Below are positions 1 to 8,347 of a stretch of DNA of 64,000 nt, in pieces. The translations under genes and the position numbers were made by a program. The notes under the pieces are model-generated. The model did no database searches, was not told the origin of the DNA, and was given only the letters and a program-made list of their open reading frames with translations. The stretch comes from JBPOFY01 sp051252415. GTDB lineage: Bacteria; Verrucomicrobiota; Verrucomicrobiia; Opitutales; Coraliomargaritaceae. The stretch covers positions 1 to 64,000 of the forward strand of contig JBPOGA010000017.1 of NCBI GenBank assembly GCA_051252415.1, in the 5' to 3' direction. Each line of letters starts with the position of its first letter. The first letter of the stretch is position 1.

Positions 1-78
1 ACTTTGAGCAAAAGCTAGAGTGGATGCCCCGATAAAAAGGAGGCCGCAGAGTAATGTTCGGATTTTGTTGTGTTTCAT
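1..78 (-). CDS. N-terminus of an exported protein (truncated by window edge)
   Basis: Only the first 26 codons are present, read on the minus strand from an ATG at 78. They encode a typical Sec signal peptide: basic start MKHNKIR, a hydrophobic core LLCGLLFIGA and a probable cleavage site ending AFA before QS. It follows the 374-residue TPR gene with a 27-nt gap on the same strand, so it is probably the third gene of that operon. In related bacteria TPR pairs are often followed by a TolQ/ExbB-type energy-transduction set; that assignment here is a guess from context, because no diagnostic sequence lies inside the window. Confidence 0.7.
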   Translation of the reverse strand, partial: MKHNKIRTLLCGLLFIGASTLAFAQS

Positions 79-105
79 TTTGGGTAAGTATGGCTGGTGT
101 TTAAT

Positions 106-1230
106 TTAAATTGTTGATGATTCAAGCGATGACGCTTTTGGTTCGCCAGTGAGGAGAACAGTGTAGGCACCTTTCGGAAATAACAGTGACATTTCGGCAA
201 GTATGCTTTGAGCAATGTCTTCGTTATGAAGGTTCGAGTAACTAAGGAAATTGAAATACAGACCGATCTGCTTGAAGCCACTATCTGGTTTAACTTCGGC
301 TAAAGCGAGACCTAGATGCTCCAGCGCAAGGTTCGGATCCGCCGCTTGAAAGGCCCGCACACCGAGCACAAGTTGCAATGCGCCGCGGCTTTCGGAATCG
401 TCCTCGTCGATCAATTGGGCTTGCGCCAAATAACGCTCAGCTCCTTCTTTATCGTTTAGTTCAAGGCAAAGATAAGCACAACGTAAAACAAGGTGCTTCC
501 CTTCGAGCCCCTCTGCCCCCTCTGCAGCATGACTAAATAAACGGTAAGATGGCTCAAATAAACGCTCATCTAATAGACGCTGCGCGACCTGCATAGTCTG
601 GCCGCGTGATTCTTCAATTGGTCTAGCGGCGACGAGTTGATCTAACAAGTTCAGCGCTTTATCACGCTCACCAGTAATGAATAAATTCACAGCAACCGTA
701 TAATAGTTCTGCACAATTTCGGGAGCAGCACGATCAAGTGCCATCTTTTGTGACATATCATATACCTGTAGCCATTTCTCGGACTTAATATTCGCCGTAA
801 TATATCTATTAATGAGGTTGTGAATATTTGTGGCTTCAGGATTGATACTCGCCATTGGCAACAAAGGCTCAACATACGGGCGAAGTAGCTCTGCTTGCTT
901 GACTGGGTCTGATTCTGAGAGCGCACGATTCAACGCGTCAGTAATAGGTAAATTGATCTGAAACTTCTCCATATGGTCCCATCCCATCACAATAGCGCCA
1001 CCGCCTTGTAACATCTCAATCTCAATACCTTCTTTGGTCGGAAGCACCATGTGTATATTCTTCTTACCATGTTGCTCAATTTCTAAGCGGATTGGAGACG
1101 CATTGGAAAAATCTGGTCCTACATAGCTACTACCCACTTGAGCTGGCAGTTGTAAAGCCAGGCTCAGAGGTAATAAGCTGAGCCACATGCGGCGACCAAT
1201 TTTCTTATATATTGATTGATGTAAGGTCAT
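106..1230 (-). CDS. Exported TPR-like repeat protein (374 aa)
   Basis: A 374-residue protein that starts with a signal peptide (basic KKIGRR, then a hydrophobic stretch to about residue 31, ending QLPAQ). The rest is mostly alpha-helical and shows TPR-like helix pairs, for example around residues 165-330 (ALNLLDQLVAARP, AERYLAQAQLIDEDD, LALEHLGLALAEVKPD). No catalytic motif is visible. It probably acts as a periplasmic or outer-membrane scaffold. Its start codon shares one base with the stop codon of the upstream 1004-residue TPR gene (TAATG overlap), so the two are very likely translationally coupled. The exported protein starting at 78 follows in the same operon. The TPR assignment rests on repeat character only. 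Confidence 0.75.
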   Translation of the reverse strand: MTLHQSIYKKIGRRMWLSLLPLSLALQLPAQVGSSYVGPDFSNASPIRLEIEQHGKKNIHMVLPTKEGIEIEMLQGGGAIVMGWDHMEKFQINLPITDALNRALSESDPVKQAELLRPYVEPLLPMASINPEATNIHNLINRYITANIKSEKWLQVYDMSQKMALDRAAPEIVQNYYTVAVNLFITGERDKALNLLDQLVAARPIEESRGQTMQVAQRLLDERLFEPSYRLFSHAAEGAEGLEGKHLVLRCAYLCLELNDKEGAERYLAQAQLIDEDDSESRGALQLVLGVRAFQAADPNLALEHLGLALAEVKPDSGFKQIGLYFNFLSYSNLHNEDIAQSILAEMSLLFPKGAYTVLLTGEPKASSLESSTI

Positions 1231-4200
1231 TATTCGAACTCCTTTCGGATGAGCTGTGCACCTTCTGTATCGTCCATATTCGGAGTCATTTTAAAGGCTT
1301 CGTGCACCATCTGCACACTTTCGGTTTCTCCCATTAATTTCAGCACTCTAATGTCTTCGTAAAAAGCCATCGCTACCATTTCCGAGAAGGCGGGGTACCC
1401 TAAAATGATGCGTTCATAGAATCCATGCGCTTCGGCATATAGCTCTTCGACGGCATACGAACGTCCGATCCAGAGTAATGCCATGGCGTGCTTTTCTCCG
1501 CGCCATTCATTACGATGTAAGATACTTTCTAATTCCACACGAGCGGCTTCGGCATTATTACGCAGCACCTCCATTTGACCGATCAACAGCGATGCTTCAC
1601 CAGATTCTTTCGCGTGCGCAAAGCGTTTAATTAAAGTCCGGTATGCAGCAATTGATTCATCGACTCGATCCAAGCTTTTATAGCATCGTGCCTGCAACAG
1701 GTGGAAATTCAGTTCACTGGGAGTATTGATAAAATCCGTGCGAGACTGTTCCAGCTCCGCGACCACGCGTGCTGGGTTAGTTGCTGCATGCCCATCTAGG
1801 ATCCATAGTTTCCCAGCAGTGCCTAGTTGATTCCACTGCTCCTCATCATCTAACAAACGAAGAAGCTGAGGTTCTGGTGTCAATTCGGGCTCTTCGACCT
1901 TAGCGAGCGCAGTTTTGACCCGCACCACCAATGCCATATCAGAATTCGCAAACGCAGACTTCCCGGCTTTTGTCAAAAACTCGTCGGCGGTTTCAAGCGG
2001 AAGACTCTCATTGAGTTTATCAATTTTCGATTTCAGTTTATCCAACACAGTAATGTCTTTGATTACGGCAACACGGAAATCATTATCGCGCACAAAGCTA
2101 TCGTGAAGTAATGCATCAATCTTATCATTTTCCCTGAAAAAGCGGTACTGTTTTGCGCGATCATTCACTAATTCATCAAGCAGCTCCGGATCATTTTTTA
2201 CCAGGCCGATCAGTTCATCAGTCGCAACCTTTCCCTCTCGTAAGTCGCGATCAAGCTGCAAGTATTTGACAATAAGTGTGTCAATATCATGGATTTCAAT
2301 CTCTTCAAAAAAGTTATCCATCGCTCGCTTCAATACTCCGAGAGCAACTCGTGGCTGATTAATGTCCTGATAAATGGTCGCTAATTCACTACTGACAGAA
2401 ATACTCTCAGGGTAATCTCCGTGCTGACTCATAAACGCTTGTAAGCGCTGGATCGCATCATCGACCTGTCGGCGATCAATTAGAATTCTTGAAATCTTTA
2501 GCTCTGCCTTGGCCAGCAATTCGCGCTCGTCGGTGTATTTCTCAACCAATCTGTAATGCGTAAGTGCATCATCCACAGAACCAAGTAAATCGAGAATATT
2601 ACCAAGCGTCAGCTCGGCCTCAGCGCGCAAAGAATTATCCGGATACTTCTCAATAAATTCAAATAGTAGGTCGCGGGACTCTTCAATTCGATCTAGTCCC
2701 AACACAGCCTGTGCTTTACGAAAGGAAGCGTCTGCTCGAAATTTTGTATTCTCATCAGCAATCACCAAATCGAAAAAAGCAACGGCTTGCTGATTACTCT
2801 GCTCCAGCAAATAAGCCAATCCGAGGAAATAGCGGATAATCACCGCACACTTATTACTATCATACTTCTTTTGATAAACTAGAAAATCACGAATCAATTC
2901 CTCATTCTGCAATTGGCTCATACGAGACACCGCATGCTTATACAGTAATAATCGTGCGGCCTCATCATCTGGAGCACGCTCCAAATACCAAGAGCTGAGG
3001 GCATATAGTTCATCTACCCGCTTTTCCTCCATATAGAGGCTAGACACCTGATCGACCACCGTGCTGCGGTATTTTTTATAAGCCCCACGATCTAAGTAGC
3101 GCTTACCAAGGTCGCTAGCGACTCCTGATGCTCCTAGTTGATTACCGAGTGAATAGGCTGAGAACAATATATCTTCTGCGAATTCATGATCAGGATACGA
3201 GTCGACCATCAGCCTGAAGCGCCAGAATGCCTCCCAATTACGACCCAAATCCATATGGATACTGGCAATACGCCAATTTAATAGCGGAGTGTAATTCGCC
3301 GAACTACGTAAGGCTTCTAAATCTGACTTGGCGTTCTCTAGGCTCGCCGTCGCCTCAACAAAGTAACTGCGCAAGAGCGTATTGCCTGCATATTCTTCGA
3401 CTCGCATCTTCAGAGTCTCGATGTATGCAGTGAGCCCAGTCTCGAGGGTCTCATAATCACGCACGAACTGGTAGAACAAACTCGCTGTCGCCAGGTCGCC
3501 CTCCTCTTTCAAATTATCTCCGACTTCCATCAACGCTGCATTGAAACGAGGTGTGTAAAATACAGGAGCAGGGCTCTTGAAAAATTCCAGCAACTGACTC
3601 GAGTCAACAATCTCGCCAGTTTTCGCTTGAGCGATCAGCAAGTAGGCCGCCGAAGTCGTGCGGTCTTCCTTTAATTCCGCCTTGCGCATACTATCCCTAA
3701 AGTAAGGTATTCCCGCCTCCCATTTTTGCTCCGCCGCATAAATGAGAACGATCTTCTTCAACAGTTCCAGGCTATCAATATTCGCACTCGGATTCTGATA
3801 CAGAGGAATGTATAGCTCCAACGCTTTTTCAAAATTGCGCTGCATTGCGTAAGAATCCGCCACATTGTATCGAGACAAGGTAACCAAAGCGTGATTTGGA
3901 TTCGCACTGATAAATGCCTCTAACTTCGCAATCGCCGTATCTAGCAAAGACGCATCCGTCTTCTCGTAATACTCAAAAACATAGGAAAGTCCCATGTAGA
4001 AATCGAGATTCGCCTGCATCGCCTCTGGCACTTCGGGACGAAGGCTGATCATCATTGGTCGCGCCTCTACCAGCTGATTCGAGTGCAACAACGTCGTCAG
4101 TCGTTTAACACGACCTTCGAGATCTTCAGAAGTCGGCTGTGCTTGAAGCGAGCTGACACTAACGAAACATGCCGCTGCAATTGCTCCAGCAATTACCCAA

Positions 4201-4244
4201 GGCCTAGAAACTGGCCGCTGCCAAATGAAATTTAATACGCGCAT
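1230..4244 (-). CDS. Large exported tetratricopeptide-repeat protein (1004 aa)
   Basis: A 1004-residue protein with a long n-region and hydrophobic segment (about residues 17-35, ending SLQAQ), consistent with Sec export. Nearly the whole length consists of TPR/SEL-like helical pairs. Clear examples read YNVADSYAMQRNFEKALELY near residue 125, ADASFRKAQAVLGLDRIEES near 510 and AELTLGNILDLLGSVDDALT near 550. There is no enzyme motif. TPR solenoids of this kind organise protein complexes or bind peptidoglycan-linked machinery, and the size resembles the periplasmic TPR partners of TolQ/ExbB-like systems (inference). The stop codon overlaps the start of the next gene by one base. The 196 bp upstream of the start contain an 18-bp perfect palindrome. 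Confidence 0.8.
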   Translation of the reverse strand: MRVLNFIWQRPVSRPWVIAGAIAAACFVSVSSLQAQPTSEDLEGRVKRLTTLLHSNQLVEARPMMISLRPEVPEAMQANLDFYMGLSYVFEYYEKTDASLLDTAIAKLEAFISANPNHALVTLSRYNVADSYAMQRNFEKALELYIPLYQNPSANIDSLELLKKIVLIYAAEQKWEAGIPYFRDSMRKAELKEDRTTSAAYLLIAQAKTGEIVDSSQLLEFFKSPAPVFYTPRFNAALMEVGDNLKEEGDLATASLFYQFVRDYETLETGLTAYIETLKMRVEEYAGNTLLRSYFVEATASLENAKSDLEALRSSANYTPLLNWRIASIHMDLGRNWEAFWRFRLMVDSYPDHEFAEDILFSAYSLGNQLGASGVASDLGKRYLDRGAYKKYRSTVVDQVSSLYMEEKRVDELYALSSWYLERAPDDEAARLLLYKHAVSRMSQLQNEELIRDFLVYQKKYDSNKCAVIIRYFLGLAYLLEQSNQQAVAFFDLVIADENTKFRADASFRKAQAVLGLDRIEESRDLLFEFIEKYPDNSLRAEAELTLGNILDLLGSVDDALTHYRLVEKYTDERELLAKAELKISRILIDRRQVDDAIQRLQAFMSQHGDYPESISVSSELATIYQDINQPRVALGVLKRAMDNFFEEIEIHDIDTLIVKYLQLDRDLREGKVATDELIGLVKNDPELLDELVNDRAKQYRFFRENDKIDALLHDSFVRDNDFRVAVIKDITVLDKLKSKIDKLNESLPLETADEFLTKAGKSAFANSDMALVVRVKTALAKVEEPELTPEPQLLRLLDDEEQWNQLGTAGKLWILDGHAATNPARVVAELEQSRTDFINTPSELNFHLLQARCYKSLDRVDESIAAYRTLIKRFAHAKESGEASLLIGQMEVLRNNAEAARVELESILHRNEWRGEKHAMALLWIGRSYAVEELYAEAHGFYERIILGYPAFSEMVAMAFYEDIRVLKLMGETESVQMVHEAFKMTPNMDDTEGAQLIRKEFE

Positions 4245-4304
4245 TATTTAAGGTAAGGTAAGTCTAGCGATGTAGAATAGATAGCTAAAAGCATCTAAAC
4301 CCGT

Positions 4305-4322
4305 TGAAAGCGGCCGCTTTCA
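4305..4322. promoter_or_regulatory. 18-bp perfect palindrome upstream of the TPR operon
   Basis: The sequence TGAAAGCGGCCGCTTTCA is its own reverse complement. It lies 61 bp upstream of the 1004-residue TPR gene and 118 bp downstream of the dehydrogenase stop, both on the minus strand. No T-run follows it in the minus direction, so it does not look like a standard terminator. It could be an operator or a processed hairpin; the function is unknown. Confidence 0.35.
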
Positions 4323-4440
4323 CGACTCAAGGGGTATGATTTAAGGGGGTTCATCATTAAAAAATAACTTTTATAAGGTATATATGCCCCACGACCAGAT
4401 TTTTCACAAAAAACCTTAGATCATGAGACATAAAAATACT

Positions 4441-5499
4441 TTATGCCGACTGGTCGAAGGCTTCCTTCGTCACTTGATATTCAAGAGACTCTCCAGCAAG
4501 GTAGCGCTCAAACTCTTGCAGCATGGTGTAGCCCAGACGCTGGCACTCTGGACCAGCCGAGCCAGCTAGGTGTGGCGTCAATACCACATTAGGCAAGGTC
4601 TCAACTGGCGATCCTGGAACTGGTGGCTCGGGAGCCGTCACATCAAGCACTGCAGTAATATCAGGGCGCTTAGCCAGCACCTCACACATTTCCTTTTCGT
4701 TCACCACTGCACCGCGTGCCGTATTTATAAAGGTTGCGCCAGGCTTCATCATTTCGAAGTGCTCACCCTTGATCATGCCCTGCGTCGCAGGAAGATTAGG
4801 AGTGTGCAGAGAAATCACATCCGCCGTCTTGAAAATTTCTTCGATGGATGCCGGAGTGACATTCAATTCCTTGGCCGACTCAGGCGTGAGCGAGCGACTA
4901 TAGGCAAGGCGGTTGATATCAAATGCATTCAATAATTCGAGCGTCTTACGGGAGATCGCACCGATCGTAATAAAGCCAGCCGTGCTACGGAAGTTACCAG
5001 CAACTTCGCGCATGTGAGCGCCTGGCAACCAGCCTTCGCTCTTTCTAGTGCCTTGCGCACAGGACCAGAAGTTTTTCATACTGAGCAGAATCGTCGCGAC
5101 ACAGTATTCGGCAACCGGCACTGCATTGGCCTCGGCTGCGTTCGTGAGGATTATTTCACGATCCCAAAATGCTGGCTTCGCAAAAGAACGAACTGAACCA
5201 GCCCCGTAAAAAACCGCTTTCAGATTCTTCGCTGCGGCCATGAATGCATCATCCATCACAGGCGCCCCCCATCCAGAAAAGATAACTTCGACATCCTCGA
5301 GCAACTCAGGGTTATTCATCAGTGTTGCGCCTTCCTGAGGCGGTGCCACAAAGTCCGCAATTGCTTTCAACCGCTCCTGTTCTTGCGGCCCATAGATCAC
5401 ATCAAGAGAAGCTAGATCGAGGGAAAAAAGTGCCTTGGGGCGACGATTCGTATCTGTCGTTTTTTGTTGAGTCACTGTCTGTGGGGTTTGTTGGTTCAT
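4441..5499 (-). CDS. D-isomer-specific 2-hydroxyacid dehydrogenase
   Basis: A 352-residue cytoplasmic NAD-dependent oxidoreductase of the D-2-hydroxyacid dehydrogenase family, which interconverts 2-keto acids and D-2-hydroxy acids. The Rossmann region is at about residues 174-186 (AGFITIGAISR). The catalytic set is visible: Arg262 in NTARGAVVN, Glu291 in TAPEPP and His310 in LTPHLAGSAG, with normal family spacing. One oddity is that the usual GxGxxG dinucleotide loop is degenerate (ITIGAIS in place of IGLGxIG), so cofactor binding may differ. It is transcribed away from the GH95 cluster across a 445-bp gap holding two identical palindromes, which suggests shared control. The substrate may be a sugar acid, but that is inference from context. 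Confidence 0.88.
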   Translation of the reverse strand: MNQQTPQTVTQQKTTDTNRRPKALFSLDLASLDVIYGPQEQERLKAIADFVAPPQEGATLMNNPELLEDVEVIFSGWGAPVMDDAFMAAAKNLKAVFYGAGSVRSFAKPAFWDREIILTNAAEANAVPVAEYCVATILLSMKNFWSCAQGTRKSEGWLPGAHMREVAGNFRSTAGFITIGAISRKTLELLNAFDINRLAYSRSLTPESAKELNVTPASIEEIFKTADVISLHTPNLPATQGMIKGEHFEMMKPGATFINTARGAVVNEKEMCEVLAKRPDITAVLDVTAPEPPVPGSPVETLPNVVLTPHLAGSAGPECQRLGYTMLQEFERYLAGESLEYQVTKEAFDQSA

Positions 5500-5629
5500 A
5501 GAATAAAATAGTCTCTTGAGGGGCTAACGACATAGCACTCTCTGCCAGCCGACGTTATCATTGTTTATGATACGAAAAATATAGTTGTAAAATGAGAAAT
5601 CACGCAGCACGCGACGAATAATTCATCAG

Positions 5630-5641
5630 TTACCATGGTAA
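5630..5641. promoter_or_regulatory. Candidate operator, copy 1 (TTACCATGGTAA)
   Basis: Perfect 12-bp palindrome TTACCATGGTAA, 131 bp upstream of the dehydrogenase start and about 300 bp upstream of GH95. It is identical to the copy at 5866-5877, with centres 236 bp apart. That geometry would fit a dimeric repressor, possibly LacI- or GntR-type, bridging two sites. The regulator family is a guess. Confidence 0.55.
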
Positions 5642-5865
5642 GCCAATGTTTATATCGTATATAAAGGCGATTTCATCATTCGCGCCATCGACCGGATACA
5701 TTCAATCACTGGGCTGGCCCCTTATGCTTCTATGAAGCCTTCAATGGTTTGCATCTTGCCACTTCCTATTTTGAATTCGGAATCTATATGCTTTGATATT
5801 TCTAGTAGGATATGAACGACTAATCCCGCTTCAGCCAATTAATAAAGCGACACATAAAACATCGA

Positions 5866-5877
5866 TTACCATGGTAA
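5866..5877. promoter_or_regulatory. Candidate operator, copy 2 (TTACCATGGTAA)
   Basis: Second copy of TTACCATGGTAA, 67 bp upstream of the GH95 start codon. The local context CGATTACCATGGTAACCG is nearly symmetrical over 18 bp, which makes this the better-formed of the two sites. Its position suits control of the GH95 promoter. Confidence 0.55.
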
Positions 5878-5944
5878 CCGATGTTTCTATTCACGTAGCT
5901 TCGTCTCACAATTCAGAATACATTTCCTCCAACCCAAGACTCTT

Positions 5945-8296
5945 TTGAAAAATAAACTTACACTTAAATACCCCGCCGCTTGGTGCGCTGCTAAATGGCG
6001 GGAGGCACTCCCCTCTGGGAACGGCACCATCGGCGCTGCAGTCTACGGCGCGGTTCACAACGAGACTGTGCTACTCACACATGATGATCTTTGGCACGAA
6101 GTCGTCACAGCTGAGCTTCCTGATGTAAGTGGCTGCCTGCCCGAAGTGCGACGTAAGCTAGCGGAAAACAAAGCCTTTGAAGCCGACCCTATTATTTCTG
6201 AAGCACTCGAGAAAGCTGGCTACAAGGCGGATATCGGCGCACCACTGCCACTAGGTGACTTAAAAATACAGATGCCCGTTAGCGTTGGCTTCTCCCACTA
6301 TCGCCGCGAACTCGACATGGAAACCGGAGAGATCGCAGTGCGTTGGACCGACGATGCGACATCCTATCAGCGTAAAGTCTTTGTTTCACGTGCCGACGAC
6401 AGTGTAGTCATGGAAATCCGAGCCCAAGGCGACGCGCCACTCTCCGCCACGATTGCGCTCGATCTACATGACAGAGAAGACTTGCACCGCTGCGACGAAG
6501 AAGACCCGAAACTCCCCGTAGAACTCGAAGTCAAAGCAGACGCCAATGGCTACATCCACTACGCCGCTCGTAATGACGATGGCACAGACTTCGGCGCCGT
6601 CGCACGCGTCACCACAGACGGCGGCACACTCTCATCATCTGAAAGCGGCATCCAGATCGAAGGCGGCCGTTCAGCGCTCATCGTGTTGAAAGTATTTGTT
6701 AAAGGCACACGTGCCACCGAGTGGGCCGAACTACAGGATCAACTAGGCGCACTCCCCGACTCCTATACTGCTCTGCTCACACCACACGAAGCCTTACACC
6801 GCGAACTTTTCGAACGTGTGACACTCAATCTGGGTGCAGATGCGACGGCACATGCGCAGTCCAACGAAGAGCTCTTGCTCGACGCGTATCAAGCTGCCGC
6901 GCCGACCGCTATGGTCGAAAAGATGTGGGCCTACGGTCGCTATCTATTAATTTCCAGTTCGCGTGACGGTAGTCAACCGTGCCCCCTGCAAGGCAAATGG
7001 TGTGGTGCTTACAGAGGCTATTGGACCTTCAACATGGCCAATGAAAACCTGCAAATGAATTATTGGCAGGCCATGTCCGGCAACCTCACCGAAACCGCAC
7101 TACCGGTGTTCGATTACTTCGAGCGCCTGCTACCCGACTTCAGAGAAAACGCACAGAAACTTTACGGCTGCCGTGGCATTCTTGTTTCTTGTATCACCAC
7201 GCCGCCCTCAGGTCTTTTCAAGGACATCCAACCGCACATATTACATTGGACTGGTGCAGGCGCATGGGTTGGCCAGCACTTCTACGATTACTATCTTCAT
7301 ACTGGCGATGAGGTCTTCCTCAAAGAACGTGCACTGCCCTTCCTCAGAGAAGTCGCCCTATTCTACGAAGACTTTTTCACGGTGGATGAAAACGGCACCT
7401 ATTTAAGCGCCCCCTCTAATTCTCCGGAGAATCATCCTGGCAACCACGGCGCTGGCGCACGTGCTCTCAAGAGTATGGAAACCACCATGAATGCCACGAT
7501 GGACTTTGCACTCGCGAAGGAGGTCTTAACTCACCTCATCGAAGGTTACACAATTCTCAATGAGGCTAACGACGACATTGAAAAATGGCGCGAGATGCTC
7601 ACCAAGATCCCCGCCTATCAGATCAACGAGGACGGAGCGATCAAGGAGTGGATGCATCCATACTATACCGACAACTACCACCACCGTCACCAGTCGCACA
7701 TCTATCCAGTCTTCCCTGGCATTGAGGTCACTCGCGACGCCGACCCAGAACTCTATAAGGCATTCGAAATTGCGATTCGGAAGCGCCTCGACATCGGCCT
7801 TGGTTCACAGACTGGCTGGTCGCTCGCCCACATGGCCAATGTTTACGCCCGTATGAACGAAGGCGACCGCGCACTGCAATGCCTCAGCCTCATCGCCCGC
7901 TCCTGCCTGATGAACAATTTCTACACCACACACAATGACTGGCGCGGTAGCGGAATCGGTTGCGAATTTTCACCGGCACCTTATCAAATCGATGCCAACT
8001 TTGGTTGGACCGCAGCCGTGCAAGAGATGCTCCTCTTCTCCAAGCCAGGTTTCATCTCAGTGCTTCCCGCACTACCCAAGGAATGGTCACAAGGTTCAGT
8101 CACAGGCTTACTCGCCCGTGGTGGCATACAAGTTTCCATTCAATGGAACTTAGATGAGGGAACGATAGACCTCGAACTGCTCTCACTCAACAAAGACCAA
8201 AGCATCGAGTTAAAAGTTACCGATGGGGCGACCCCATCCAGAACAGTCGAGCTACTTGCGAATATCCCACAGTCGATTTCAGTGAAGCTCAGCTGA
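5945..8296 (+). CDS. GH95 family alpha-L-fucosidase/galactosidase
   Basis: A 783-residue enzyme of glycoside hydrolase family 95, which removes terminal alpha-linked L-fucose (some members L-galactose) by inversion. The N-terminal beta-sandwich has the hallmark LPSGNGTIGAAVYGAV (about 24-39) and THDDLWHE. The (alpha/alpha)6 barrel carries ANENLQMNYWQA, where Asn366 and Asn368 match the family's catalytic asparagines. SNSPEN contains Glu495, the likely general acid, and QIDANFG contains Asp683. The length is normal for GH95. No signal peptide is visible, so it may act in the cytoplasm, or in the periplasm if the start is further upstream. The start is TTG at 5945; no in-frame ATG precedes the conserved N-terminus. 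It heads a cluster with short gaps to the next three genes. Confidence 0.9.
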   Translation: MKNKLTLKYPAAWCAAKWREALPSGNGTIGAAVYGAVHNETVLLTHDDLWHEVVTAELPDVSGCLPEVRRKLAENKAFEADPIISEALEKAGYKADIGAPLPLGDLKIQMPVSVGFSHYRRELDMETGEIAVRWTDDATSYQRKVFVSRADDSVVMEIRAQGDAPLSATIALDLHDREDLHRCDEEDPKLPVELEVKADANGYIHYAARNDDGTDFGAVARVTTDGGTLSSSESGIQIEGGRSALIVLKVFVKGTRATEWAELQDQLGALPDSYTALLTPHEALHRELFERVTLNLGADATAHAQSNEELLLDAYQAAAPTAMVEKMWAYGRYLLISSSRDGSQPCPLQGKWCGAYRGYWTFNMANENLQMNYWQAMSGNLTETALPVFDYFERLLPDFRENAQKLYGCRGILVSCITTPPSGLFKDIQPHILHWTGAGAWVGQHFYDYYLHTGDEVFLKERALPFLREVALFYEDFFTVDENGTYLSAPSNSPENHPGNHGAGARALKSMETTMNATMDFALAKEVLTHLIEGYTILNEANDDIEKWREMLTKIPAYQINEDGAIKEWMHPYYTDNYHHRHQSHIYPVFPGIEVTRDADPELYKAFEIAIRKRLDIGLGSQTGWSLAHMANVYARMNEGDRALQCLSLIARSCLMNNFYTTHNDWRGSGIGCEFSPAPYQIDANFGWTAAVQEMLLFSKPGFISVLPALPKEWSQGSVTGLLARGGIQVSIQWNLDEGTIDLELLSLNKDQSIELKVTDGATPSRTVELLANIPQSISVKLS

Positions 8297-8347
8297 TTTG
8301 CCAATCACGACCATAGAACGCCCCAACAACTACACCCCAAACATTTC

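Larger units (their letters stand above)
5500..5944. other. Divergent intergenic region between dehydrogenase and GH95
   Basis: 445 bp without a plausible gene. It separates two divergent transcription units and contains two identical 12-bp palindromes at 5630-5641 and 5866-5877. Each is followed within about five bases by ATGTTT, so the similarity extends beyond the palindrome. I could not place a convincing -35/-10 pair. Confidence 0.6.
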
